16,748 nt of DNA from Chromatocurvus sp046260215 (lineage in GTDB: Bacteria > Pseudomonadota > Gammaproteobacteria > Pseudomonadales > Halieaceae): the NCBI GenBank assembly GCA_046260215.1, contig JBHEPQ010000304.1, positions 1-16,748 on the forward strand. Reading direction: 5' to 3'. The position numbers and the translations under genes were made by a program. The notes beneath the pieces were generated by a model that was given only the letters and a program-made list of their open reading frames with translations, ran no database searches and was not told where the DNA came from. This document shows, in pieces, positions 7,431 through 13,833 of the stretch. Positions within the stretch are counted from its first letter, which is position 1, and every line of letters starts with the position of its first letter.

Positions 7431-7457
7431 AAACCCCCGGCCGACTGAAGCCGGAGG
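7431..7457 (-). terminator. GC-rich hairpin after rplI
   Basis: On the minus strand CCTCCGGC and GCCGGGGG can pair over 8 bp with one T-G wobble around an 8-base loop, followed by TTT. It lies 30 bases after the rplI stop. The T tract is short, so this may attenuate rather than end transcription into dnaB. Confidence 0.5.
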
Positions 7458-7487
7458 AGGGCTTGACGGCGCCCCCTTGAGACCAGC

Positions 7488-7937
7488 TTACTCGGGTACA
7501 ACCGCGACGTTCATCTCCGCGGTGACATCCGTGTGCAGCTGAACCGATATTTCATATTCGCCCGTCTCTCGCAGCGACCCTTCCGGCAGACGCACTTCAG
7601 ATTTGTCAATCTCACAGCCCGCAGCGGTAACCGCGTCAGCGATATCGCGAGTGCCGACAGAGCCAAACAGCTTGCCTTCCTCACCGACGTTGGCCTCTAT
7701 CGTGATAGTGCCCAGTGCCTGGAGACTTTCGGCGCGCTTCTGGGCCGCTGTCAGCGCCTCTGCAGCCGCCCGCTCCAGCTCGGCACGGCGCGCCTCGAAC
7801 GCCGCCACGTTATCGCTTGTGGCCGGGACTGCCTTGCCCTTTGGAATCAGAAAATTCCGGCCGTAACCCGCCTTGACGTCCACCTTGTCACCCAGACCAC
7901 CCAGACTGCCGATATTCTCCAGAAGAATGACTTCCAT
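7488..7937 (-). CDS. rplI: 50S ribosomal protein bL9
   Basis: 149 residues, the standard bL9 length. The N-terminal rRNA-binding domain begins MEVILLENIGSLGGLGDKVDVKAGYGRNFLIPKGKA, the family signature. Next is the long connecting helix (about 45-75, rich in Ala, Glu and Arg) and then the C-terminal domain with GKLFGSVGTRDIADA and PEGSLRETGEYEISVQLH. bL9 binds 23S rRNA near the L1 stalk base. A good ribosome-binding site (AGGA) precedes the ATG, and a perfect 6-bp hairpin sits just before it. It belongs to the rpsF-rpsR-(membrane protein)-rplI cluster typical of Pseudomonas-like gammaproteobacteria. Confidence 0.97.
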   Translation of the reverse strand: MEVILLENIGSLGGLGDKVDVKAGYGRNFLIPKGKAVPATSDNVAAFEARRAELERAAAEALTAAQKRAESLQALGTITIEANVGEEGKLFGSVGTRDIADAVTAAGCEIDKSEVRLPEGSLRETGEYEISVQLHTDVTAEMNVAVVPE

Positions 7938-7960
7938 CCTGCTTTCCTCTAATAACTACC

Positions 7961-7975
7961 GGGAGCTGCGCTCCC
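7961..7975 (-). promoter_or_regulatory. Perfect hairpin in the rplI leader
   Basis: GGGAGC-TGC-GCTCCC is a perfect 6-bp stem with a three-base loop, in the 84-base gap between the membrane-protein gene and rplI, about 15 bases upstream of the rplI ribosome-binding site. No T tract follows on the minus strand. It may be an RNA processing or stability element or may influence rplI translation. Confidence 0.4.
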
Positions 7976-8021
7976 TGAAAAATCGGAATGGCGTGCACAA
8001 CAGCGCCGCCACCACTTGTCA

Positions 8022-8948
8022 TCAATCGTCCCGCCCCGAGGCACCGTCATCCCGGCCCGATGTACCATCACCAGGGTCATCGTTACTGGAGTCATCGTTG
8101 CCGCCACCGGACCAGCGTCGGCGAAAATCTGCCCAGGCATCTACCAGGGCAAGGCCCACCAGCGCAAGCTTGGCCGCATCAAACAGCAGCCACGCAACGT
8201 ACATCGCCGAGAGCCAGACCCTGCCACGGCCGCGGATAGCGGCCCAGCTGTGCAGCAGCGCAAATGCGACCACGGTCACCGGAATCAACAGGTTGACTGC
8301 CCAACTCCGGTACGTAAGACCCATACTCGCCAGAGCCAGAGCGCCAACCACGAGGCCCGCTGTGACGGTCGCCGGGTAGCGCAGGGCGCGGAATTCTCCC
8401 GCAAAACCGCCCGGGTTGAACAGAGCCGCCTGCCAGTAGCGCGCCAGCACAAGACACAAAACAGACAGCGCAGCATTGGCAGCGCCGACCATGCCCGCAA
8501 GCTGTGTCACGCCAGGCGCAACCAGCTCTGCATTCTCCGTGTTGCTGGATTCCTGCAGTGCGCGCACAAAATCGGCAAACACGGCAGCCAGCTGCTCCAG
8601 CATGACGCCGCCGAAGGTCAACGTCAGCAGGCCTGTCACGACCCCGACAACGGCACTGATCAGAACGGCAAGCGCGAGACTTACCGAGAGACGCAGCACC
8701 ATGGCGAGGACGAAAGTCCCCAGTAGAAGTGCCAGCGGCGTGGTATCGCCTGACATGCGGGTAACCACGATCGCGGGCAGGGACGCCCACATCAGGATCC
8801 AGAATCCCTGTGCCGGACCGCGCCGAAGCGTGATCAGTGCTGTGACAGCCGCACCGATCCAGCAGAATAGCAGGCTACCCGAACTTGCCACTGCCACCAG
8901 TAAAGCCCGGTAGCGACCGCCCATCACAAAAGTCGCAAGACCCTTCAT
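8022..8948 (-). CDS. Multi-span inner-membrane protein (DUF2232/YybS-like) of the rpsR-rplI interval
   Basis: 308 residues with roughly seven or eight hydrophobic segments. Examples are about 14-35 (ALLVAVASSGSLLFCWIGAA), 49-62, 70-84, 86-113, 155-170, 193-212 and 215-235, and a last pair around 245-268. Then comes a hydrophilic acidic C-terminal tail from about residue 280 (GGGNDDSSNDD...GRDDGASGRDD). Pseudomonas has a hypothetical membrane gene at the same place between rpsR and rplI, and the overall character fits the DUF2232/YybS family. The family name rests on position and topology, so I am only moderately sure. No clear ribosome-binding site precedes the ATG; the gap to rpsR is 45 bases, so translation probably depends on the operon mRNA. 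Function is unknown. Confidence 0.8.
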   Translation of the reverse strand: MKGLATFVMGGRYRALLVAVASSGSLLFCWIGAAVTALITLRRGPAQGFWILMWASLPAIVVTRMSGDTTPLALLLGTFVLAMVLRLSVSLALAVLISAVVGVVTGLLTLTFGGVMLEQLAAVFADFVRALQESSNTENAELVAPGVTQLAGMVGAANAALSVLCLVLARYWQAALFNPGGFAGEFRALRYPATVTAGLVVGALALASMGLTYRSWAVNLLIPVTVVAFALLHSWAAIRGRGRVWLSAMYVAWLLFDAAKLALVGLALVDAWADFRRRWSGGGNDDSSNDDPGDGTSGRDDGASGRDD

Positions 8949-8993
8949 CAGTTCGCTACAGCCGGCGTCAATTTGTGCCGGCGGGCGGCAACC

Positions 8994-9221
8994 TTACTGA
9001 TGCGAATCCGTGTACGGCAGCAGTGCCAGGAAACGAGCGCGTTTGACCGCGGTCGACAGCTGGCGCTGGTAGCGCGCCTTGGTACCGGTGATGCGGCTGG
9101 GCACTATCTTTCCGGTTTCCGAAACGTAGGCTTTCAGCGTATCCAGATCCTTATAATCAATTTCCTTCACGCCCTCGGCGGTGAAGCGACAGAACTTGCG
9201 ACGACGAAAAAAACGCGCCAT
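8994..9221 (-). CDS. rpsR: 30S ribosomal protein bS18
   Basis: 75 residues, standard for bS18. It begins MARFFRRRKFCRFTAEGVKEIDYKDLDTLK and contains the conserved core SETGKIVPSRITGTKARYQRQLSTAVKRARFLALLPY. bS18 forms a heterodimer with bS6 on the 30S platform. AGGAG sits about 9 bases before the ATG. It follows rpsF by 33 bases, so the two partner subunits are made from one message. Confidence 0.98.
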   Translation of the reverse strand: MARFFRRRKFCRFTAEGVKEIDYKDLDTLKAYVSETGKIVPSRITGTKARYQRQLSTAVKRARFLALLPYTDSHQ

Positions 9222-9254
9222 GACTTAATCTCCTGCTATTCGGTTTCGGCGGAC

Positions 9255-9689
9255 TCAGGCGTCAGCGGATTCTTCGGTGCGGGCGGGACGCTCGTCAGGC
9301 TTTCCTGGCTTGCTGTCGCCCTCGCTGGACTGACGCTCTTCGTAGCGCGTCTTGCGCTCACGGCTTTCCTTTTCCGCCTTCATGATGGGCGACTCGACTG
9401 TATCTGCCTGATCGCGCCGGATCACCATGTGCCGAATGATGGCATCGTTAAAGCGGAAAGTGGTTTTCAGCTCTTCCATTGCCTCATTGCCGGCTTCTAC
9501 ATTCATCAGAATATAGTGTGCCTTGTGGATCTTGCTGATCGGAAACGCCAGTTGACGACGCCCCCAGTCTTCCTGGCGATGCACCGTTCCACCGTCCTTG
9601 GTAATAATGCCGGTGTAGCGCTCAACCATGGCAGGCACCTGTTCGGACTGATCCGGATGGACCATGAACACGATTTCATAATGTCGCAT
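9255..9689 (-). CDS. rpsF: 30S ribosomal protein bS6
   Basis: 144 residues. The ferredoxin-like bS6 core is at about 1-100: MRHYEIVFMVHPDQSEQVPAM, then DWGRRQLAFPISKIHKAHYILMNVEA and FRFNDAIIRHMVIRR. An acidic, charged, low-complexity C-terminal tail of about 40 residues ends EESADA; E. coli bS6 likewise carries an acidic tail, glutamylated by RimK. The ATG at 9689 is chosen because AAGGAG lies 8 bases upstream and because the family starts MRHYEIVF. A further upstream in-frame start (9764) has no support. It is first gene of the operon, with a candidate S6:S18-binding leader. Confidence 0.97.
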   Translation of the reverse strand: MRHYEIVFMVHPDQSEQVPAMVERYTGIITKDGGTVHRQEDWGRRQLAFPISKIHKAHYILMNVEAGNEAMEELKTTFRFNDAIIRHMVIRRDQADTVESPIMKAEKESRERKTRYEERQSSEGDSKPGKPDERPARTEESADA

Positions 9690-9711
9690 TGACGAACTCC
9701 TTACGGGTAAA

Positions 9712-9736
9712 TGCTGCCCGACACGACGGTGCAGCA
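9712..9736 (-). promoter_or_regulatory. Candidate S6:S18-responsive leader hairpin of rpsF
   Basis: On the minus strand TGCTGC...GCAGCA form a 6-bp stem. Inside, an A is followed by CCG that can pair with CGG across a six-base loop. It lies about 22 bases before the rpsF start. Known rpsF leaders in many bacteria bind the S6:S18 complex through a stem with an unpaired CCG-containing element. The ACCG here and the position fit that design, but I could not fold or align it. Confidence 0.45.
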
Positions 9737-9782
9737 AGGAGTGATGCCCTTCCTGAGAGCACACACTTTAAGGGAGGCGGAG

Positions 9783-9809
9783 TCTATAGTCTGGCGTTCC
9801 GGATAGCAA
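9783..9809 (-). promoter_or_regulatory. Candidate rpsF operon promoter
   Basis: On the minus strand TTGCTA (9809-9804) and TATAGA (9788-9783) with a 15-base spacer. Each has 4/6 consensus matches; the spacer is short. A start near 9776 would give a leader of about 86 bases that includes the hairpin at 9712-9736. Confidence 0.3.
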
Positions 9810-9882
9810 GCATGGCGAGCACCGCAACAGCGAGCTCCACTAGAGCGAGCAACACGGCAGCGGGCACCACGACAGCACAGCC

Positions 9883-9902
9883 AGCCCGGGCAGGGCCGGG
9901 CT
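9883..9902. repeat. GC-rich inverted repeat upstream of the rpsF promoter
   Basis: AGCCCGG-GCAGGG-CCGGGCT: a perfect 7-bp stem around six bases, with no T tract on either side. It could be an operator shared by the divergent promoters or a terminator-like remnant. Confidence 0.5.
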
Positions 9903-9965
9903 GTCACCTTGATGCATTCTGGTTCTACTATCACTTTTTGATATCGCTTTCCGAGTAAAGCAGCC

Positions 9966-9994
9966 TTGAACACCGCGCCTGCGGGAACGATACT
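9966..9994 (+). promoter_or_regulatory. Candidate promoter for the ThDP enzyme/permease operon
   Basis: TTGAAC (9966-9971) and GATACT (9989-9994) with an ideal 17-base spacer, each matching sigma-70 consensus at 4/6. The start would fall near 10001, about 40 bases before ATG 10042. Confidence 0.4.
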
Positions 9995-10041
9995 CAGTGG
10001 CTGCATGAAATAATAAAGTCACGCAACCGGAGCAACCCCCT

Positions 10042-11586
10042 ATGAATGGCGCGCAAGCCCTGCTGAACAGCCTCGTTGACAGCGACATAGACACCTGCTT
10101 TGCCAACCCGGGCACCTCAGAGATGCAGCTGGTGGCAGCCATTGGCGAGACCGCGGGCATGCGCGCGATTCTGTGCCTGTTCGAGGGCGTTGTGACGGGC
10201 GCCGCCGACGGCTATGCCCGTATGGCCGACCGCCCCGCGCTGACGCTTCTGCATCTCGGCGCCGGTCTCTCCAACGGGCTGGCCAACCTGCACAATGCCC
10301 GACGAGCCGGCTCTGCCGTGGTCAATATTGTCGGCGACCACGCGACCTACCACCTGCAGTACGACGCGCCGCTGACGTCAGACCTGGAAGGACTGGCTGC
10401 GTGGACATCCGACTGGTCCGTGGTAGCCCGGTCATCACATGATCTACCCCAGCTGGGTGCTGATGCGGTGCGCGCCGCCAGAGCCGGCAACGGCGCCATT
10501 GCCACACTCATCGCACCGGCAGACTGCGCCTGGGACGAGACAGACCACACAGCTGCATCCGTCCTGCCCGCTGTGACGTCCACGGTCCCGCCCGACAACA
10601 TTGAACAGGTCGCACAGAAACTGGCGGATGAACGACCGGCGGCCTTTTTCCTGGGCGGGCGGGCTCTGCGCGAAGACTGCCTGGAAACGCTGGGCCGTAT
10701 CGCTGCGGCAACTGGTGCGCGTCTGCTGTGCCAGACCTTTCCTGCACGTCTGCAGCGCGGTGCCGGGCGTGTCCCGGTCGAGCGCCTGCCCTATTTTGCC
10801 GAACAGGCGACGGCGGCTCTGCAAGACCTGGGGCAGCTGGTGCTCGTGGGTAGCGCGGCACCGGTCAGTTTTTTTGCCTCCCCGGGCAAGGCGAGCTGGC
10901 TGGCCCCCGAGGGCTGCGAAATCATCACCCTGGCTACCGCCGATGACAATATTCCCGCAGCCCTGGACGCGTTGGCGCAGCACCTCGATGCCACCGAGGC
11001 CGCGCAGACACGGTCGGGGCAGTTTCCGGAACTACCGGGAGAGAAGCCGCTGGATGCAGAATCCATTGGAGTCGCCATGACGGCACTGATGCCAGCACAC
11101 AGCATTGTGGTGGATGAGGGGGTCACGGCAGGGCTGCTCGTGTACCTCATGATGGAGGGCGCAGCGCCTCATGACTGGCTGACGCTCACTGGCGGTGCTA
11201 TCGGGCAGGGATTGCCCGTTGCCTTTGGCGCCGCCATCGCCAGACCGCGACACAAGGTCATCGCGCTGCAGGCCGATGGCAGCGCGATGTATACCGTACA
11301 GGCCCTGTGGAGCATGGTGCGCGAGCAGACAGACGTTACGGTCGTTCTGCTCAACAACCGCAGCTACGCGATACTGGCCATCGAGCTCGAGCGCGTCGGC
11401 GCCGGTGGAGACAACGACAAGACACGATCACTGCTCGATCTCTCGCAGCCGGACATGGATTTCTGCGCCATCGCCGCAGGGCTTGGCATGCGCGCGACAC
11501 GGGCCACCACGGGCAGCGAATTCGCACGGCACTTCAGTGACGCCATGCAGACGCCGGGGCCCTGCCTGATCGAGGCCATACTCTGA
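10042..11586 (+). CDS. ThDP-dependent enzyme of the acetolactate synthase/benzoylformate decarboxylase superfamily (IlvX-like)
   Basis: 514 residues. The three-domain ThDP enzyme layout is visible: an N-terminal PYR domain with the catalytic activating Glu48 (FEGVVTGAADGYARM), a central domain (about 180-330), and a C-terminal PP domain with TGGAIGQGLPVAFGAA and the Mg/ThDP motif ADGSAMYT (411-418) ending at Asn438-Asn439. The usual first Gly of GDG is Ala, as I recall from the IlvX-like subgroup. It is shorter than true acetolactate synthase (about 570) and no small regulatory subunit gene follows, so branched-chain biosynthesis is unlikely. A 2-oxo acid decarboxylase or carboligase is more likely. 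GGAG lies 9 bases before the ATG. The permease gene starts 50 bases downstream. Annotation pipelines may call it acetolactate synthase large subunit. Confidence 0.85.
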   Translation: MNGAQALLNSLVDSDIDTCFANPGTSEMQLVAAIGETAGMRAILCLFEGVVTGAADGYARMADRPALTLLHLGAGLSNGLANLHNARRAGSAVVNIVGDHATYHLQYDAPLTSDLEGLAAWTSDWSVVARSSHDLPQLGADAVRAARAGNGAIATLIAPADCAWDETDHTAASVLPAVTSTVPPDNIEQVAQKLADERPAAFFLGGRALREDCLETLGRIAAATGARLLCQTFPARLQRGAGRVPVERLPYFAEQATAALQDLGQLVLVGSAAPVSFFASPGKASWLAPEGCEIITLATADDNIPAALDALAQHLDATEAAQTRSGQFPELPGEKPLDAESIGVAMTALMPAHSIVVDEGVTAGLLVYLMMEGAAPHDWLTLTGGAIGQGLPVAFGAAIARPRHKVIALQADGSAMYTVQALWSMVREQTDVTVVLLNNRSYAILAIELERVGAGGDNDKTRSLLDLSQPDMDFCAIAAGLGMRATRATTGSEFARHFSDAMQTPGPCLIEAIL

Positions 11587-11636
11587 CGTCCATCCGTCAC
11601 GGGTACACGACCTTGGATAATAAATAGGAAACAGGC

Positions 11637-13001
11637 ATGGATTATATTGGCTTGCTCGGCAGCGTTGCGCTGCTGATATGGTTGGCGCTGCGCGGCATCG
11701 ACATCGTGTTCGCCGCGCTCCTGTGTTCGGTCATCGTGATCGTCACCAACGGCCTCCCCGTGGCGCAGGGACTGGGTGAGTACTTCTCTCTCGGCCCGCT
11801 GGGCGCCTTTACCTTTGCCGGCCGTTTTTTTCTGCTGTTCGCCGCGGGCGCCGTGTTCGGCCGACTGATGGGCGAGAGTCACGCAGCGGCCAGTGTCGCC
11901 ATGGCCCTGGTGCGCCGGCTGGGCGCCCACCGCGCGCTGTGGATTACGGTGCTGGCGTGCGGGTTGCTGACCTACGGCGGCGTGGTGGTGTTCGTGGTGA
12001 TCTTTGCGATGTACCCTCTTGGCCTGCGCCTGCTCAAGGAGGCTGACATCCCCAAGCGACTGTTCTGCGGGGCAATTGCCCTCGGAGCCGGCACCTTCAC
12101 GCTGACCGCCCTACCCGGCACGCCGTCGATTCAGAATGTTATCAGCGCTTCTGCATTGGGCACGGACCTGTTCGCGGGGGGATGGCTGGGCCTGGTCGGC
12201 GGTATCATCATGTTTGCGCTGGGGATGTGGTATCTGGAAACACAGCGCATCAGGGCGCGGCAACGCGGCGAGGGTTTCGTCCCCGGCCCGCGGGATGCCG
12301 CGATCAGCGGTCCGCTTGATGCCTCGCCGCTACCACCCTGGCCGCTGGCCGTTCTCCCCATTGCCGTGGTTCTGAGCATTATCGTGACCCCTCGCCTGCT
12401 CGGTAAGCCAAGCGGAGACGGTACAGTAAGCGAACTGCTGAGCTTTGCCGCCAGCCAGCCGGTTCTGTGGCCCAGCTTCGCCCTGTTCACCGGTAGCCTG
12501 GTCAGCATCCTGCTGTTTCCTTCCGTGCGCCGCCACGGCCTGCGCCTCGCCGGGGCCGGCACACAGGACGCCATCCTCCCCTTGATCAACACTGCCGCCG
12601 TGATCGGTTTCGGCGGCGTGATCACCCAGACCCAGGGCTTTTCCGACTTCACGGCGGCAGCACTGGAATCCTCGCTGCCGCCGCTTGTGTCCTTGTTTGG
12701 GAGCGTCAGCCTGGTGTCGGCACTCACCGGTTCGGCTTCCGGCGGCCTGCAGATCTTCATGCAGAGCCTCGCCCCCGCCTATCTGGAAATGGGCGTTGAG
12801 CCCGGCGTTCTGCATCGTCTTGCCACCATGGCCAGCGGCGGCTTCGACTCCCTGCCACACTGCGGCGCCGTCGTGGCCATGCTGACCATCACCCAGCTCT
12901 CGCATCGCGAGGCCTATCGGGATATCGGCATCGTCACCGTGGTGATCCCGGTGATCGCGACGCTTGCCGTCATGGCGATGGCGGCTGCCGGCCTGCAGTA
13001 G
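11637..13001 (+). CDS. GntP-like organic acid permease
   Basis: 454 residues, strongly hydrophobic with about twelve membrane segments and a hydrophilic loop around 200-225 (ETQRIRARQRGEG). The GntP family imports gluconate and related hydroxy- or oxo-acids by proton symport. Family-like features are the N-terminal LLGSVALLIWLALRGIDIVFAAL, the FFLLFAAGAVFGRLM segment, the ALPGTPSIQNVI loop (about 161-172), and the C-terminal SALTGSASGGLQIFM and GGFDSLPHCGAVVAML. AGGAA lies 6 bases before the ATG. Close spacing to the ThDP enzyme gene suggests that the enzyme processes the imported substrate. The substrate is not identifiable. The 3' end overlaps the convergent rlmB by 32 bases. Confidence 0.8.
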   Translation: MDYIGLLGSVALLIWLALRGIDIVFAALLCSVIVIVTNGLPVAQGLGEYFSLGPLGAFTFAGRFFLLFAAGAVFGRLMGESHAAASVAMALVRRLGAHRALWITVLACGLLTYGGVVVFVVIFAMYPLGLRLLKEADIPKRLFCGAIALGAGTFTLTALPGTPSIQNVISASALGTDLFAGGWLGLVGGIIMFALGMWYLETQRIRARQRGEGFVPGPRDAAISGPLDASPLPPWPLAVLPIAVVLSIIVTPRLLGKPSGDGTVSELLSFAASQPVLWPSFALFTGSLVSILLFPSVRRHGLRLAGAGTQDAILPLINTAAVIGFGGVITQTQGFSDFTAAALESSLPPLVSLFGSVSLVSALTGSASGGLQIFMQSLAPAYLEMGVEPGVLHRLATMASGGFDSLPHCGAVVAMLTITQLSHREAYRDIGIVTVVIPVIATLAVMAMAAAGLQ

Positions 13002-13794
13002 GCCCTTCAGTAGCCCCTGCAGTCTGCCTCACATCCACCGGGCGTCGCTGGCGGACGGCCTCGAACAGACAGACACCGGCCGCCACGGACACGTTCAGAC
13101 TGCTGACGCTTCCCGCCATGGGCAACTGCACCAGGGCATCGCAGCCCTCGCGGGTCAGTCGCCGCAGCCCCTTGCCTTCGCTACCCAGCACCAGTGCCAC
13201 CGGGGTGCCCAGATCCTGCTCGTACAGGCTTGCCGTGGCTTCACCGGCGGCACCGTAAACCCAGACGCCGCGCTCGCGCAGCGATTTGAGTGTTCGCGCC
13301 AGATTGGTGACCTGCACCAACGGCAGAACCTCTGCAGCGCCGCAGGCGACCTTCTGAACCGTGGGTGTCATGCCGGCCGACTTGTCCCTGGGCACCACGA
13401 CCGCCATGGCACCGGCAGCCTCTGCGCTGCGCAGACAGGCGCCCAGGTTGTGGGGGTCGGTAACGCCATCGAGGATCAGCAGAAGACAGGGCAGATCCGC
13501 CGCGTCGACGGCCTGCAGCAGGTCGGGCTCCTGCCAGGCTTGCTCGGTGGGAAGTGACCTGGCTCCCCCGGCGCGAAGTTCAATGGCTACCCCCTGATGC
13601 CGGCCCGGTGCCAGAGCATCAAGGGCACGCTTATCCACTCTCTCGACCGTTACGCCCTGATTGGCGGCAAGCGTCAACAATGCCTGGACACGCCGATCCT
13701 CGCGACCTTTCAATACGCAAAGCCGGCCAACCTCACCCGGGCGCCGCCGCAGCAGTCCATCCACCGCATGCATGCCATAGGTGACGTTTGCCAT
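12970..13794 (-). CDS. rlmB: 23S rRNA (guanosine-2'-O-)-methyltransferase RlmB
   Basis: 274 residues; E. coli RlmB has about 243. RlmB methylates the ribose of G2251 in the 23S P loop using S-adenosylmethionine. The N-terminal substrate domain starts MANVTYGMHAVDGLLRRRPG. The SPOUT catalytic domain shows motif 1 LILDGVTDPHNLGACLRSAEAAG (Asn and Arg of N-L-G-A-x-x-R), motif 2 LVLGSEGKGL and motif 3 MAGSVSSLNVSVAAGV. About 25 extra C-terminal residues (VDVRQTAGATEG...PPSP) are family-atypical, and it is these that overlap the convergent permease gene. No strong ribosome-binding site is present. The rnr stop lies only 8 bases upstream, so translational coupling to rnr is likely; rnr-rlmB is a common gammaproteobacterial gene pair. 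Confidence 0.95.
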   Translation of the reverse strand: MANVTYGMHAVDGLLRRRPGEVGRLCVLKGREDRRVQALLTLAANQGVTVERVDKRALDALAPGRHQGVAIELRAGGARSLPTEQAWQEPDLLQAVDAADLPCLLLILDGVTDPHNLGACLRSAEAAGAMAVVVPRDKSAGMTPTVQKVACGAAEVLPLVQVTNLARTLKSLRERGVWVYGAAGEATASLYEQDLGTPVALVLGSEGKGLRRLTREGCDALVQLPMAGSVSSLNVSVAAGVCLFEAVRQRRPVDVRQTAGATEGPTAGRQPPSP

Positions 13795-13802
13795 CGCTGT
13801 CG

Positions 13803-13833
13803 TCAGCTGGAGCTGGAGCTGGAGGCCGGGCGT
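13803..13833 (+). repeat. Hexanucleotide repeat at the rnr 3' end
   Basis: CTGGAG is repeated three times in a row, starting at about 13808 on the plus strand. On the coding (minus) strand this gives alternating TCC/AGC codons, encoding the terminal poly-serine of RNase R. It is a slippage-prone repeat directly before the stop codon and the rlmB start. Confidence 0.7.

Larger units (their letters stand above)
9690..10041. other. 352-base divergent intergenic region between rpsF and the ThDP enzyme gene
   Basis: It holds the rpsF leader and candidate promoter on the minus side, a GC-rich inverted repeat at 9883-9902 (AGCCCGG-N6-CCGGGCT), an AT-richer stretch at 9920-9960, and a candidate plus-strand promoter at 9966-9994. 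I see no convincing protein gene. Short open frames on both strands lack ribosome-binding sites and family resemblance. Confidence 0.6.

Noticed and set aside
9782..9880. Minus-strand short hydrophobic reading frame (VVVPAAVLLALVELAVAVLA..., ending just before the rpsF leader) resembling a membrane peptide
   Set aside because: No ATG at a sensible position, no ribosome-binding site, and its stop overlaps the candidate rpsF -10 box. Likely chance in GC-rich sequence.
10042..11586. True acetolactate synthase catalytic subunit (ilvB/ilvI)
   Set aside because: Shorter than the biosynthetic enzyme, altered GDG motif, no small-subunit or ilvC gene next to it, and a permease follows instead.
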